DNA from: Sphingomonas jaspsi DSM 18422
Lineage (GTDB): Bacteria; Pseudomonadota; Alphaproteobacteria; Sphingomonadales; Sphingomonadaceae
Direction of reading: 5' to 3'
Assembly (NCBI RefSeq): GCF_000585415.1
Contig: NZ_KK073876.1
Coordinates: 1,795,810-1,859,809 of the forward strand
Length of the DNA: 64,000 nucleotides
The translations under genes were made by a program, and so were the position numbers. Each line of letters starts with the position of its first letter. Within the stretch, counting starts at the first letter, position 1. This document shows, piece after piece, positions 1-10,152 of this stretch. The notes under the pieces are model-generated. The model saw nothing but the letters and a program-made list of their open reading frames with translations, did not search any database and was not told where the DNA came from.

Positions 1-366
1 ATCAAGAACCGCGACATCGAACTGCGCACCGCCGCGCAACAGCCCGATGATGACGCGCTTGTCACCGAAGTGCTGCAGAAAATGATCAAGCAGCGCCGCG
101 AATCGGTCGACATGTACACTCAGGGCGGCCGCGCCGAGCTCGCAGCCAAGGAAGAAGCCGAAATCGCCGTCATCGAACGCTTCCTGCCCCAGCAGATGAG
201 CGAGGATGAAGCCAGGGCCGCCATCGCTGCGATCATCGCCGACACCGGCGCCTCGTCGATGAAGGACATGGGCAAGGTGATGGCCGAAGTGAAATCGCGC
301 CATGCTACCAGCATCGAACCGGCCAAGGCCAGCCAGCTGGTCAAGGCGGCGCTCGCAAACGCGTGA
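1..366 (+). CDS. yqeY: GatB/YqeY domain protein (5' end missing)
   Basis: The reading frame is already open at base 1 and reads about 121 codons to a TGA at 364-366, so the start lies before the window. The remaining protein is an all-helical YqeY-type domain, which resembles the C-terminal tRNA-binding part of GatB. The stretch RFLPQQMSEDE followed by a Met/Lys-rich GKVMAEVK segment is typical of the family. YqeY proteins are about 150 residues, so only some 30 residues are missing. Its exact role is unsettled; involvement in Asn/Gln-tRNA amidation is inferred from homology only. The stop codon overlaps the GTG start of dnaG by four bases, so the two are probably translated together. Confidence 0.85.
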   Translation: MKNRDIELRTAAQQPDDDALVTEVLQKMIKQRRESVDMYTQGGRAELAAKEEAEIAVIERFLPQQMSEDEARAAIAAIIADTGASSMKDMGKVMAEVKSRHATSIEPAKASQLVKAALANA

Positions 367-2202
367 ACCTCTCGCCAGCATGGCTGGACGAACTTAGGGC
401 GCGGACCACGCTGTCGGCGGTGATCGCGCCGACGCTGAAGCTCACCAAGGCCGGGCGCGAGTTCAAGGCCTGCTGCCCGTTCCATAATGAAAAGACGCCG
501 TCCTTCTACATCAACGACGAGAAGGGCTTTTATCACTGCTTCGGTTGCGGGGCGCATGGCGATGCCATTCGCTTCCTGACCGACCAGCGCGGGCTGCCGT
601 TCATGGACGCCGTCAAGGATCTGGCCACCAAGGCCGGAATGGACGTTCCCGCCCCCGACCCGCGCAGCCGTGAAAAGCAGGAGCGCGCGGCCGGCCTCCA
701 CGACGTCATGGCCGCCGCCCAGCGCTGGTTCGTCGAACAACTGGAAGGCGTCGATGGCGGCGCGGCACGCGCTTATTTGAAAGAGCGCGGCATTACGGAG
801 GCGACGCGCCAGAAGTTCGGCTTCGGCTTCGCGCCGGACTCGCGCGGGAAGCTCAAGGCTGCGCTCGCCAGTTTCGGCAACGACAAGCTGGTCGAGGCCG
901 GCCTCCTCATCCAGCCCGACGACAATAAGGAACCCTACGATCGCTTCCGTGGCCGCCTGACCTACCCGATCCGCGACGTCCGTGGCCGGGTGATCGCCTT
1001 CAGCGCGCGCATTCTTGGCGCCGGCGAGCCCAAATATCTCAACTCCCCCGACACGCCGCTGTTCGACAAGGGGCGCACCTTGTTCAACATCGACCTGGCC
1101 GGTCCTGCCAGCCGCAATGCCAGGCGGGTGCTGATCGTCGAAGGGCAAATGGACGTCATCGCGCTCGACCAGGCGGGCATTGGTGAGGTTGTCGCGCCGC
1201 TTGGCACTGCGCTCACCGAAGACCAGATCCAGCGGCTGTGGCGGCTGGAGCCCGCGCCGATCTGCTGCTTCGACGGCGACAGTGCGGGGCAGAAGGCCGC
1301 GATCCGGGCTGCGACGCGCGCCCTGCCCCATCTCGGCCCCGAACGCACCCTGCGCTTCGTCGACCTGCCGCAGGGCAAGGACCCCGACGATGTCGTCAAG
1401 TCGGGCGGCAAGGCGGCGATGGAGGAATTGCTCGCCAAGCCCGACCCTTTGGTCGACCGCCTGTGGCGCTACGAACGCGATGCGCAGCCGCTCGACACCC
1501 CCGAAGCGCGCGCCGGGCTCAAGCAGCGCCTGTTCGACCATGTCCAGGCCATCCAGGACCCCAGCGTCCGCCAGCTATACCGCGACGAATGGCTACGCCG
1601 CTTCGATGAACTCGTCCGCCCGCAAGCCGCGGGCCGCGGCGCCTTCACACCGCGCCAGCCGTGGAAGAAGAACCGCGAGGGCCGCTTCGTCCCCCCGCCC
1701 CCACCCGCCAGCGCCGCCGCCCGCGCCATCGCCAGCGGCGGGATCGACAAGGCGACCGCCCGGGCCTTGGTCTATGGCCATGCGCTCTTCCCCGACGCGA
1801 TCGGCGACCATGTCGAACTGTTCGCGACCCTCCCGCTTGCCGACAAGGCCGCGTCGAACGTGCGCGACCGCATGATCGATCTCACCATGTCGGGCCAAGC
1901 GCTTGATCGCGAAGGACTCGTTCCCATATTGGCGACTGACGGCACCGCCTCCGACTGGAAGCAGGTGTCGAAAGGCGGCGATCTTGGCTTTACCTTCACG
2001 CGTTCCTCCGGCGATCCCGACCTCGCCCGGCGCGACCTCGCCATGGCGATGGAGACGGTAGCGGCCAAAGTCGAGCTCGACGCGGCGTTCGAAGCGGCCA
2101 TGGCGCGCTTCCGCGCCGGCGACGATTCCGCCTTCGAAGAGCAACAAAAACTTCATGCGGCGCGTGAAGTTATCAACGACAGGCTGGCATCTCTCGCCGG
2201 CA

Positions 2203-2210
<8 letters not shown>
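363..2210 (+). CDS. dnaG: DNA primase
   Basis: DnaG makes the RNA primers for DnaB-driven chromosome replication. The 615-residue protein has the full bacterial layout. A CHC2 zinc-binding domain sits at the N-terminus, with ligands C38, H41, C59 and C62. A TOPRIM catalytic core follows, with the [10 protein letters not shown] motif (Glu near residue 260) and a GDSAGQKAA segment for metal binding. A basic, proline-rich linker around residue 435 leads to a C-terminal helical domain that would dock on DnaB. The start is GTG, inside the GTGA overlap with yqeY. The 3' end overlaps the likely rpoD start. The order yqeY-dnaG-rpoD is an alphaproteobacterial form of the macromolecular synthesis operon. 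Confidence 0.97.
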
Positions 2211-4242
<2,032 letters not shown>

Positions 4243-4255
4243 TCGAGCTGCCGAG

Positions 4256-4319
4256 CATAAGAGAGCGATTGCCATGCAATCGGGAGCTTATGTCGGACAG
4301 ACGGCGCAGGCCGGCCGAC
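4256..4319 (+). other. structured intergenic RNA element, unassigned
   Basis: Just after rpoD, CATAAG (4256-4261) pairs with CTTATG (4287-4292). Inside it, CGATTGC (4266-4272) pairs with GCAATCG (4276-4282), giving a two-part stem with an AGAG/GGAG internal loop and a CAT loop. GTCGG (4292-4296) can then pair with CCGAC (4315-4319). I do not recognise the fold. It could be part of the rpoD 3' UTR, a small RNA, or chance. Confidence 0.4.
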
Positions 4320-4330
4320 CTTGTGTAACG

Positions 4331-4365
4331 AGGTCGACGTCACGGGATTTGATCCCGTGACACCT
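4331..4365 (+). terminator. hairpin downstream of rpoD, possible terminator
   Basis: A perfect 10-bp stem (4339-4348 with 4352-4361) closes on a 3-base loop, and AGGT/ACCT can extend it across a bulge. The position fits rpoD transcript termination. There is no T-run after it, so intrinsic termination is uncertain. It could instead protect the rpoD 3' end. Confidence 0.45.
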
Positions 4366-4397
4366 CCATTCATCTAAAGAGTGGCAGAACCCCCACC

Positions 4398-5114
4398 GTG
4401 ACCGCCGCCACCAGCACCTACCGCGACCGCCCGCCCTTGCGTCGGCGCGTGTCGGCGCTGGCGCTGGCGCTGGCCATCGAGCTGTTGCTGCTGCTCGCCT
4501 TTCTTCGCCTCAACCTCCACCCCAAGCCGCCCGAGTTCGCCGGCGGCAACCCGATCGCCACCTTCGACGTACAATCGGTGAGCGAGGAGCAGTCGTCGAG
4601 CGCCGCCAAGCCGCAACCGACCGAGACCAACCCCAGCCCGCGCCCGCCCATTCCCCGCCGCATCCCCAATGCGCCGAAGATGCCGATCGACACGAAGGAC
4701 CTGCCCTTCATCCCGATGAGCAAGTCGGACATGGCCGCTGGCGATATCGGCAAGCTGGGCAGCAACGCGCCGGGCTTTGGCGCCGACGACAGCCCCCGCG
4801 TCGGCACCGCGCCCAATGGCGAGCCGCTCTATGCCGCCGAATGGTACCGCGAGCCGACCAATGCCGAACTGGGCGGATATTTGCCCAAGAATATGCCCGA
4901 AGGCGGCGGAGCGGGCCTAATCGCCTGTCGCACCGTCGCGGGTTTCCGCGTCGAGGATTGCGTCGAACTGGGCAGCGATCCCCCCGGCAGCCGCCTGGCC
5001 AGCGCCGTCCGCCAGGCCGCTTGGCAATTCCGGGTGAGACCGCCGCGGGTTGGCGGAAAGGTTCTGGTGGGAACGTGGGTGCGGATCAGGATCGATTACC
5101 TCTCCTCTAAATAG
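4398..5114 (+). CDS. TonB-like energy transducer / periplasmic linker protein
   Basis: The protein has 238 residues and reads from a GTG start. A short basic N-terminus (RDRPPLRRRVSALA) precedes one hydrophobic segment at about residues 17-37. A Pro/Ser-rich periplasmic stretch (PSPRPPIPRRIPNAP) follows, then a C-terminal globular part that ends in a beta-strand-like RVGGKVLVGTWVRIRIDYL. This is the TonB plan of membrane anchor, proline-rich spacer and C-terminal domain, but the C-terminus is divergent. No exbB or exbD lies nearby. It may serve the TonB-dependent receptor at 42349-45534, but that is inference. A cell-envelope protein of unknown job is the cautious reading. Confidence 0.6.
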   Translation: MTAATSTYRDRPPLRRRVSALALALAIELLLLLAFLRLNLHPKPPEFAGGNPIATFDVQSVSEEQSSSAAKPQPTETNPSPRPPIPRRIPNAPKMPIDTKDLPFIPMSKSDMAAGDIGKLGSNAPGFGADDSPRVGTAPNGEPLYAAEWYREPTNAELGGYLPKNMPEGGGAGLIACRTVAGFRVEDCVELGSDPPGSRLASAVRQAAWQFRVRPPRVGGKVLVGTWVRIRIDYLSSK

Positions 5115-5279
5115 CGTGTCTGTTGGTGGGATTTCCCACCATTGGTCGGCGAGTTTCACCGCTTTGTCGGTTGCATCTTGAAATGCTGCGGTGCGGTATC
5201 CACTTGTTTTCCCTCGGTGGACGCCAATTGGCACGTGCGTTGCAACACCGTTGGCAACACCATTTGAGGAGTTTCGCTG

Positions 5280-5579
5280 ATGACCGCCAAGACCACCCCG
5301 CTCCCCCTGCGCAACGACACCATCCTGGGTGTCTGCGAAGCGATCGGTCAGGATTTCGGCTTCAATCCGCTGTGGCTGCGCCTGGCGTTCATCGCCCCGC
5401 TGTTCATTGCGCCGATGGCGACCGTGGCGGCCTATCTCGGCCTTGGCGCGATCGTCGCAGCCAGCCGCTACTTCCTCGGCGACAAGAAGGTCGATGCCTC
5501 GACCATGACCGTGGTCGCCACCGCCCGCGACGTCAGCGACGAGCGCCGCGACCAAGACGAGATTGCGCTGGCCGCGTAA
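5280..5579 (+). CDS. PspC domain membrane protein
   Basis: This 99-residue protein matches the PspC family, associated with the phage-shock or envelope-stress response. The N-terminal NDTILGVCEAIGQDFG replaces the usual GVCAGIA-type motif. It leads into hydrophobic residues at about 27-62 that would form one hairpin or two membrane passes. The C-terminus is charged and probably cytoplasmic. A good Shine-Dalgarno GAGGAG at 5266-5271 stands eight bases before the ATG. No pspA or pspB is next to it, so it stands alone here. A strong intrinsic terminator follows at 5611-5651, so it is probably a single-gene unit with its promoter in the 165 bases upstream. Confidence 0.8.
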   Translation: MTAKTTPLPLRNDTILGVCEAIGQDFGFNPLWLRLAFIAPLFIAPMATVAAYLGLGAIVAASRYFLGDKKVDASTMTVVATARDVSDERRDQDEIALAA

Positions 5580-5610
5580 CGGCCGGTTGCCTGTAACCCG
5601 CGTTTTTCGA

Positions 5611-5651
5611 CAGGGTGCCGGATACCCCTCCCCGGCACCCTGCTTCTTTTT
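5611..5651 (+). terminator. rho-independent terminator after the PspC gene
   Basis: An 11-bp perfect GC-rich stem (5611-5621 with 5632-5642) and a 10-base loop are followed by a T-rich tract (CTTCTTTTT). It ends the PspC transcript. In the remaining 200 bases up to 5849 I see only AT-richer, promoter-like sequence and no gene. Confidence 0.9.
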
Positions 5652-5849
5652 CAAGGCCGCGCGATCTTTTTTGTGGATAACCCGCCGCGCCGTGCCATTT
5701 CCGCTCAAAATGTCCCGTTTCGAGCCAAAAATTAACCTGCCTCACCAAAAGATGAAGCGCGCCTAAACCCTGTCTTTACGCCCTTGGGCTACAAGCCGTC
5801 GCTACCCACCAGTGATGATTGATGTTTGGACGCAGGAGTTTTGAGGGGC

Positions 5850-6521
5850 ATGGCGATGATACAGCCGATCGACGGACATTCGGTCAGCGCGGCCGATGCG
5901 CAACTGGCGCGGGTGGACAGCGAAGGGTCGCAGGGACACCCCTATCGGCTGCACCTGCTGTCGGCGATGGGCCCCGATAGCGCGCGCGACCTTGCCGACG
6001 CGGTCCACCTCTTCTGCTCGATCTACGGTCGCCATCCCGGCCTCATCGAACTGGCGCTGGTCAACTGCCCTGCCGGCCCGGTCCGCAACTGGCTGATGCA
6101 GGCCAGCGACGCCTATGAACGCGAACGGCTCTACCTCGTACGCCTGACCGCGGCCGTCGGCCCCCTGCCCTCGACGCCTGGCGCGGCAGAGACCGAAGCG
6201 ACGCTGGTCGCGCAGCGCCACGCCATCGAAACCCTCGCCAAGTCCGAACGGCGCGGCTGCGCGCTGGGCGCGGCGACCGCGCTGATGGCCGACTGGCCCG
6301 CCGTCCGCGCCATCCTCGACCGCGCCGCCGACCGCATGGGGATGGCAAAGCCCGCCATGGTCCTGCCTGACGTGCCCTCGATCGTCGCGGTCATCGCCGA
6401 CGGGGCCGACTCGATGGCCGCCGAACGCGCGCTGGGCTTCGGCGGGCAGCAGCTCCTCCTCCAGAACCGCGGCCTGTTCGACCTGCTCGAAGCCCGCGCC
6501 CACGCCCGCGACGACGCCTGA
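5850..6521 (+). CDS. conserved-looking protein of unknown function
   Basis: I do not recognise this protein of about 223 residues. It looks soluble, has no signal peptide and is mostly helical and Ala/Leu-rich. An early part (SARDLADAVHLFCSIYGRHP) is followed by a long helical stretch and a conserved-looking ALGFGGQQLLLQNRGLFDLLEARA tail. The start may be ATG 5850 or ATG 5856; GAGGGG at 5843-5848 is better spaced for 5856. It ends 39 bases before the MoxR ATPase on the same strand, so it may be co-transcribed with it. That hints at a role beside the MoxR/VWA pair, but nothing in the sequence proves it. Confidence 0.75.
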   Translation: MAMIQPIDGHSVSAADAQLARVDSEGSQGHPYRLHLLSAMGPDSARDLADAVHLFCSIYGRHPGLIELALVNCPAGPVRNWLMQASDAYERERLYLVRLTAAVGPLPSTPGAAETEATLVAQRHAIETLAKSERRGCALGAATALMADWPAVRAILDRAADRMGMAKPAMVLPDVPSIVAVIADGADSMAAERALGFGGQQLLLQNRGLFDLLEARAHARDDA

Positions 6522-6560
6522 CACTTGCGCGCCGCCTTCGCGCCCAATAGGGCCAAAGGC

Positions 6561-7403
6561 ATGCGTTTCGAAGGCACCACCAACTATGTCGCGACCGATG
6601 ACCTCAAGGTCGCGGTCAATGCCGCGGTCAAGCTGCGCCGTCCGCTGCTGGTCAAGGGCGAACCCGGGACCGGCAAGACCGTCCTCGCCCATGAAATCGC
6701 CGGGGCGCTCGATGCGCCGCTGATCGAATGGCACGTCAAGTCGACCACCCGCGCGGTCCAGGGCCTCTACGAATATGATGCGGTGGCGCGCCTTCGCGAC
6801 GGCCAGCTCGGCGACGAGCGGGTTCATGACATTTCCAACTACATCCGCAAGGGCAAGCTGTGGGAAGCCTTCACCTCGCCCCGGCTCCCCGTCCTGCTGA
6901 TCGACGAGATCGACAAGGCCGACATCGAATTCCCGAACGACCTGTTGCAGGAACTCGATCGGATGGAGTTCCATGTCTACGAGACCGGCGAAACGGTGAA
7001 GGCGGTCGAACGGCCGATCGTGGTCATCACCTCGAACAATGAAAAGGAGTTGCCCGACGCGTTCCTGCGTCGCTGCTTCTTCCACTACATCCGCTTCCCC
7101 GACGAAGACACGATGCGCGCGATCATCGAGGTCCATTTCCCGGGCATCCAGAAGATGCTGGTCAGCCGCGCGCTGGAAATGTTCTACCAGATCCGCGACG
7201 TGCAGGGCCTGAAGAAGAAGCCCTCGACCAGCGAACTGCTCGACTGGTTGAAGCTGCTGCTTAACGAGGACATGCCGCTGGAAGTGCTGCAAAACCGCGA
7301 CCCGACCAAGGCCATCCCGCCACTGCACGGCGCGCTGCTCAAGAACGAACAGGATGTGATGCTGTTCGAACGGCTGGCCTTCATGGCGCGGCGCCAGGGC
7401 TGA
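6561..7403 (+). CDS. MoxR-family AAA+ ATPase
   Basis: MoxR ATPases act as chaperones that, with VWA-domain partners, insert metals or remodel protein complexes. The 280-residue protein has Walker A GEPGTGKT at residues 33-40, Walker B LLIDEID at about 112-118, sensor-1 VVITSNNEKELPDAFLRRC, and a C-terminal lid region. I chose the ATG at 6561 because the protein then opens with MRFEGTTNYVATDDLK, and AAAGG lies just ahead. Open frame continues upstream to 6525. The stop overlaps the start of metC by one base (TGATG). The likely VWA partner is not adjacent but 2.7 kb downstream at 10153. Confidence 0.9.
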   Translation: MRFEGTTNYVATDDLKVAVNAAVKLRRPLLVKGEPGTGKTVLAHEIAGALDAPLIEWHVKSTTRAVQGLYEYDAVARLRDGQLGDERVHDISNYIRKGKLWEAFTSPRLPVLLIDEIDKADIEFPNDLLQELDRMEFHVYETGETVKAVERPIVVITSNNEKELPDAFLRRCFFHYIRFPDEDTMRAIIEVHFPGIQKMLVSRALEMFYQIRDVQGLKKKPSTSELLDWLKLLLNEDMPLEVLQNRDPTKAIPPLHGALLKNEQDVMLFERLAFMARRQG

Positions 7404-8569
7404 TGACGGGCGAGCGCGACGGACGGGGACGGCCCACCAGGCTGATCCACCCGCTTCGCCGCGCCAGTCATGAGTTCCAGTCGCTGGCGACGCCGACCTA
7501 TCGCGCCTCGACCGTCCTGTTCGACAAGCTGGCCGACGTCGGCGAAGATCGCCGTAACGAGGACCAGTATCGCTATGGCCTGCACGGCACGCCCACCACG
7601 CGCGAGCTGGCCGCACGGATCGCCGAGATGGAGGGCGCGGCCAAGGTCCAGATCGTGCCGAGCGGCCTTGCCGCCATCACGCTGGTTTATTGGACCTTCT
7701 GCAAACAGGGCGACCATGTCCTGGTGCCGACCACGGCCTATGGTCCCAATGGCTGGATCGGGCGCTTCCTGAAGCGGTTCGGAGTCGAAGCCGAAACCTA
7801 CGATCCACTGATCGGTGGCGGGATCGCCGACCTTATCCGCGACAACACCTCGCTGATCTGGTGCGAAAGCCCGGGCTCGATCACGATGGAAATCCAGGAC
7901 GTGCCGGCGATCGCAGCGGCAGCGCATGCTCGCGGCGCGCTGGTCGCACTCGACAATACCTATTCCGCCGGCGTGCTGTTCGACGCGTTCGGCCATGGCG
8001 CGGACATCGCGGTGCAGGCCCTGACCAAATATCCCGCAGGCCACGCCGACCTGCTGCTCGGATCGGCATCCGCGCGCGACCCCGTGCTCGCCGACAGGCT
8101 GGCCTCCACACGGTTCCATATGGGCATCGGGGTTTCGCCTGCGGATTGTTCGCTGGCGCTACGCGGCCTGATGACGTTCGATCTTCGGCTGCGGCATGTC
8201 GAACAGGCTGCGCTGGACATTGCGAATTGGCTGAAGGCGCGGCCGGAAGTCGCCAAGGTGCTGCACCCCGCCCTGCCCGACTGCGCCGGCCACGACATCT
8301 GGAAGCGCGACTTTACCGGATCGTCGGGCGTGTTTTCATTCGTCGTCCAGGACTGGGACTGGCCGACCATCGAACGGTTCATCGACAGCCTGGAACTGTT
8401 CAAGATCGGCTACAGCTGGGCTGGACCGGTGAGCATTGCACTCGCCTATCCTGACCTCCGCCGACCGTCACCCGAGGAAGGGCCGCGCCTGATCCGCCTC
8501 AACATCGGGTTCGAAGACGTCGACGACCTGAAGGCAGACCTGGCTCAGGCGTTCGAAAAGGTGGCCTGA
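7403..8569 (+). CDS. metC: cystathionine beta-lyase (Cys/Met metabolism PLP enzyme)
   Basis: This PLP enzyme would cleave cystathionine to homocysteine, pyruvate and ammonia in methionine synthesis. The 388-residue protein has the fold-type I pattern. YRYG (about 56-59) binds phosphate from the neighbouring subunit, and D184 in VALDNTYS supports the pyridine ring. K209 in LTKYPAGHADLLLGS would form the internal aldimine. The last motif resembles MetC more than cystathionine gamma-synthase, but related lyases cannot be excluded by eye. Translation is probably coupled to the MoxR gene through the TGATG overlap, though no functional link is evident. The stop codon lies inside the tandem palindromic repeat at 8567-8641. 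Confidence 0.87.
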   Translation: MTGERDGRGRPTRLIHPLRRASHEFQSLATPTYRASTVLFDKLADVGEDRRNEDQYRYGLHGTPTTRELAARIAEMEGAAKVQIVPSGLAAITLVYWTFCKQGDHVLVPTTAYGPNGWIGRFLKRFGVEAETYDPLIGGGIADLIRDNTSLIWCESPGSITMEIQDVPAIAAAAHARGALVALDNTYSAGVLFDAFGHGADIAVQALTKYPAGHADLLLGSASARDPVLADRLASTRFHMGIGVSPADCSLALRGLMTFDLRLRHVEQAALDIANWLKARPEVAKVLHPALPDCAGHDIWKRDFTGSSGVFSFVVQDWDWPTIERFIDSLELFKIGYSWAGPVSIALAYPDLRRPSPEEGPRLIRLNIGFEDVDDLKADLAQAFEKVA

Positions 8570-8641
8570 TCGGCTTCGCCAGTCCCCCGGACTGGCTGCA
8601 GGCGTTGATCGGCTTCGCCAGTCCCCCGGACTGGCTGCAGG
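8567..8641. repeat. tandem 36-bp REP-like palindromic repeat
   Basis: Two identical 36-base copies (8567-8602 and 8606-8641) are separated by three bases. Each holds a 7-bp stem GCCAGTC/GACTGGC around CCCCG (8578-8596 and 8617-8635). They fill the gap between convergent metC and the chemoreceptor gene, so they may act as a two-way transcription stop or 3'-end protector. The core GTCCCCCGGAC recurs in inverted form at 11347-11357. Confidence 0.85.
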
Positions 8642-8644
8642 TGA

Positions 8645-10039
8645 TCAATCGTCGCGGTAGGCGAGCTCGAGGTTGCCCCAGCGGCGGCCCTTGAAGAATA
8701 GCGGGATATAGATGTTCTTGACCGCGATCATCTCTTCGCCGCGCTGCATCATATAGGTCATCAGCGTCGGCGTGTCGCTCTTGAGCGCATAGCGGGTCTG
8801 GTCGTCGATCAAGATGCGGCGATTGCGGCAATGCGCGTCGTTCCACACCGGATCCGGGCCTTGCGGCCGCGAACGGGCGCTGAGGTGAGTCGGCAGGTGG
8901 CCGTTGACGTCGCCGATGGTGGTGCCGATCACGCGATTGTCGGCGGCGATGATGCCGTCGATCAACGGCTGAACATATTTGTCGGCCGTGTCGCAGAAGT
9001 TGGTGTCGAACTGCTTGGGGTTGCTGCCCGGGCGTTCGCGATAGTTACGGTCGAACACGTCGTCGATGCTGATCTCGCCGCGGTCGATCGCCTCTTCGAT
9101 CTTCGCCTTGATCTGGTCCATCACCGCTTGCGCCTTGAGGATCATCGGCGTGTCGTCGATATCGGCCCCCGAATTGGCGAGCGTGTTGAGCATGGTGTTG
9201 CTCATCATCTCGAGGCTGGAAAGCCGCTGTTCGACCTTGATCAGCTGGCCGCCATTGTCGCGGGCGTCGCCGGCGAATTCGGTCAGCGATGCCTTCACTC
9301 GGTCGACGCTGGTCTGGATGAGGCCGGTCGAATGGGCGATGCCTTCGGTCTGGCGGTCGACCATGCCGACGAGTTCGGTCACTTCGCGAACCGTGTCGCT
9401 GATCTGGCTGAAGCCGACCTGCGCGGCGCGGCTGCGTTCGACGCCCGTCTTGATCTCGCTGGTGACAGCGCCCGCCTCACGGGTCAGCTCACCGATCGTT
9501 TCGGCAATCTGGCTGGTGGCGGCGCGGGTGTCATGGGCCAGCTTTTTCACTTCGGCGGCCACGACCGCGAAGCTGCGACCGGCATCGCCGGCGCGAGCGG
9601 CCTCGATGGTGGCGTTGAGCGCCAGCATATTGGTCTTGCGGGCGATGGTTTCGATGGTCGACGACACGGTCTGGACCTGGTTCATTGCGGTCGCGAAGCC
9701 CGCCATGCGCTCGCCGAGGTTGACGATCAGGTCGGTCAGCCCCTTGAAGCCTTCGATCGTCCCTTCGATGGCTTCTCGGCCGGTTTCGAGCTTGAGACGA
9801 GCCTGTTCGGACAGCAGCCGGGCTTCGTCGGTCGAATCGCTGACCCGGGCTTGGTCGGTGAGCAGGCGTGTCGTCACCTCTTCGAGCCCGTCGAGCATCT
9901 TCAAATGGTCCTGGATGCGACCGGCGACCGTCTGGACGTAGCCCGCGACGTCGCTGCATTCGATCGACAGCTTGCCGCAGTCCCGCGCCACGGCGCGAAT
10001 CGCATTTTCGGTAACCTGTTCAATGCCGAGCGTGGCCAT
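8645..10039 (-). CDS. soluble methyl-accepting chemotaxis protein with C-terminal sensor region
   Basis: The 464-residue chemoreceptor has no membrane segment or signal peptide, so it should be cytoplasmic. The long coiled-coil signalling domain covers about residues 1-300. Its hairpin tip is ARKTNMLALNATIEAARAG, followed by FAVVAAEVKKLA, the part that contacts CheA and CheW. A separate C-terminal region of about 140 residues (from FDRNYRERPGSNPKQF to NIYIPLFFKGRRWGNLEL) looks like a ligand- or redox-sensing module, with two cysteines in FCDTADKY and NDAHCRNRR. The order is therefore signalling first, sensor last. No cheA, cheW or flagellar gene lies in the window. A possible CtrA site is upstream at 10089-10103. 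Confidence 0.9.
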   Translation of the reverse strand: MATLGIEQVTENAIRAVARDCGKLSIECSDVAGYVQTVAGRIQDHLKMLDGLEEVTTRLLTDQARVSDSTDEARLLSEQARLKLETGREAIEGTIEGFKGLTDLIVNLGERMAGFATAMNQVQTVSSTIETIARKTNMLALNATIEAARAGDAGRSFAVVAAEVKKLAHDTRAATSQIAETIGELTREAGAVTSEIKTGVERSRAAQVGFSQISDTVREVTELVGMVDRQTEGIAHSTGLIQTSVDRVKASLTEFAGDARDNGGQLIKVEQRLSSLEMMSNTMLNTLANSGADIDDTPMILKAQAVMDQIKAKIEEAIDRGEISIDDVFDRNYRERPGSNPKQFDTNFCDTADKYVQPLIDGIIAADNRVIGTTIGDVNGHLPTHLSARSRPQGPDPVWNDAHCRNRRILIDDQTRYALKSDTPTLMTYMMQRGEEMIAVKNIYIPLFFKGRRWGNLELAYRDD

Positions 10040-10088
10040 GAAACCCTCGAAATGTGCCTCTGTTGGTCTGTTGGCTAAGCGACATTCA

Positions 10089-10103
10089 CTAAAACGGAGT
10101 TAA
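10089..10103 (-). promoter_or_regulatory. possible CtrA-binding site upstream of the chemoreceptor gene
   Basis: On the minus strand this reads TTAA-N7-TTAG, one base from the CtrA consensus TTAA-N7-TTAA. It lies 50-64 bases upstream of the chemoreceptor start. CtrA controls motility and chemotaxis genes in many alphaproteobacteria. Binding here is inference. Confidence 0.35.
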
Positions 10104-10152
10104 CCACGCGCCGAATTGGCAGCACCGCCTGCCCCCGCTATGGCCTATTCCC

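Noticed and set aside
4256..4365. tRNA-like or tmRNA-like gene after rpoD
   Set aside because: One hairpin resembles a T-arm and another an anticodon arm with CAT, but the T-loop lacks TTCRA, U33 is missing, and no acceptor stem pairs with the 3' end.
8567..8641. Possible CRISPR array
   Set aside because: There are only two repeats, the spacer is three bases long, and there are no cas genes.
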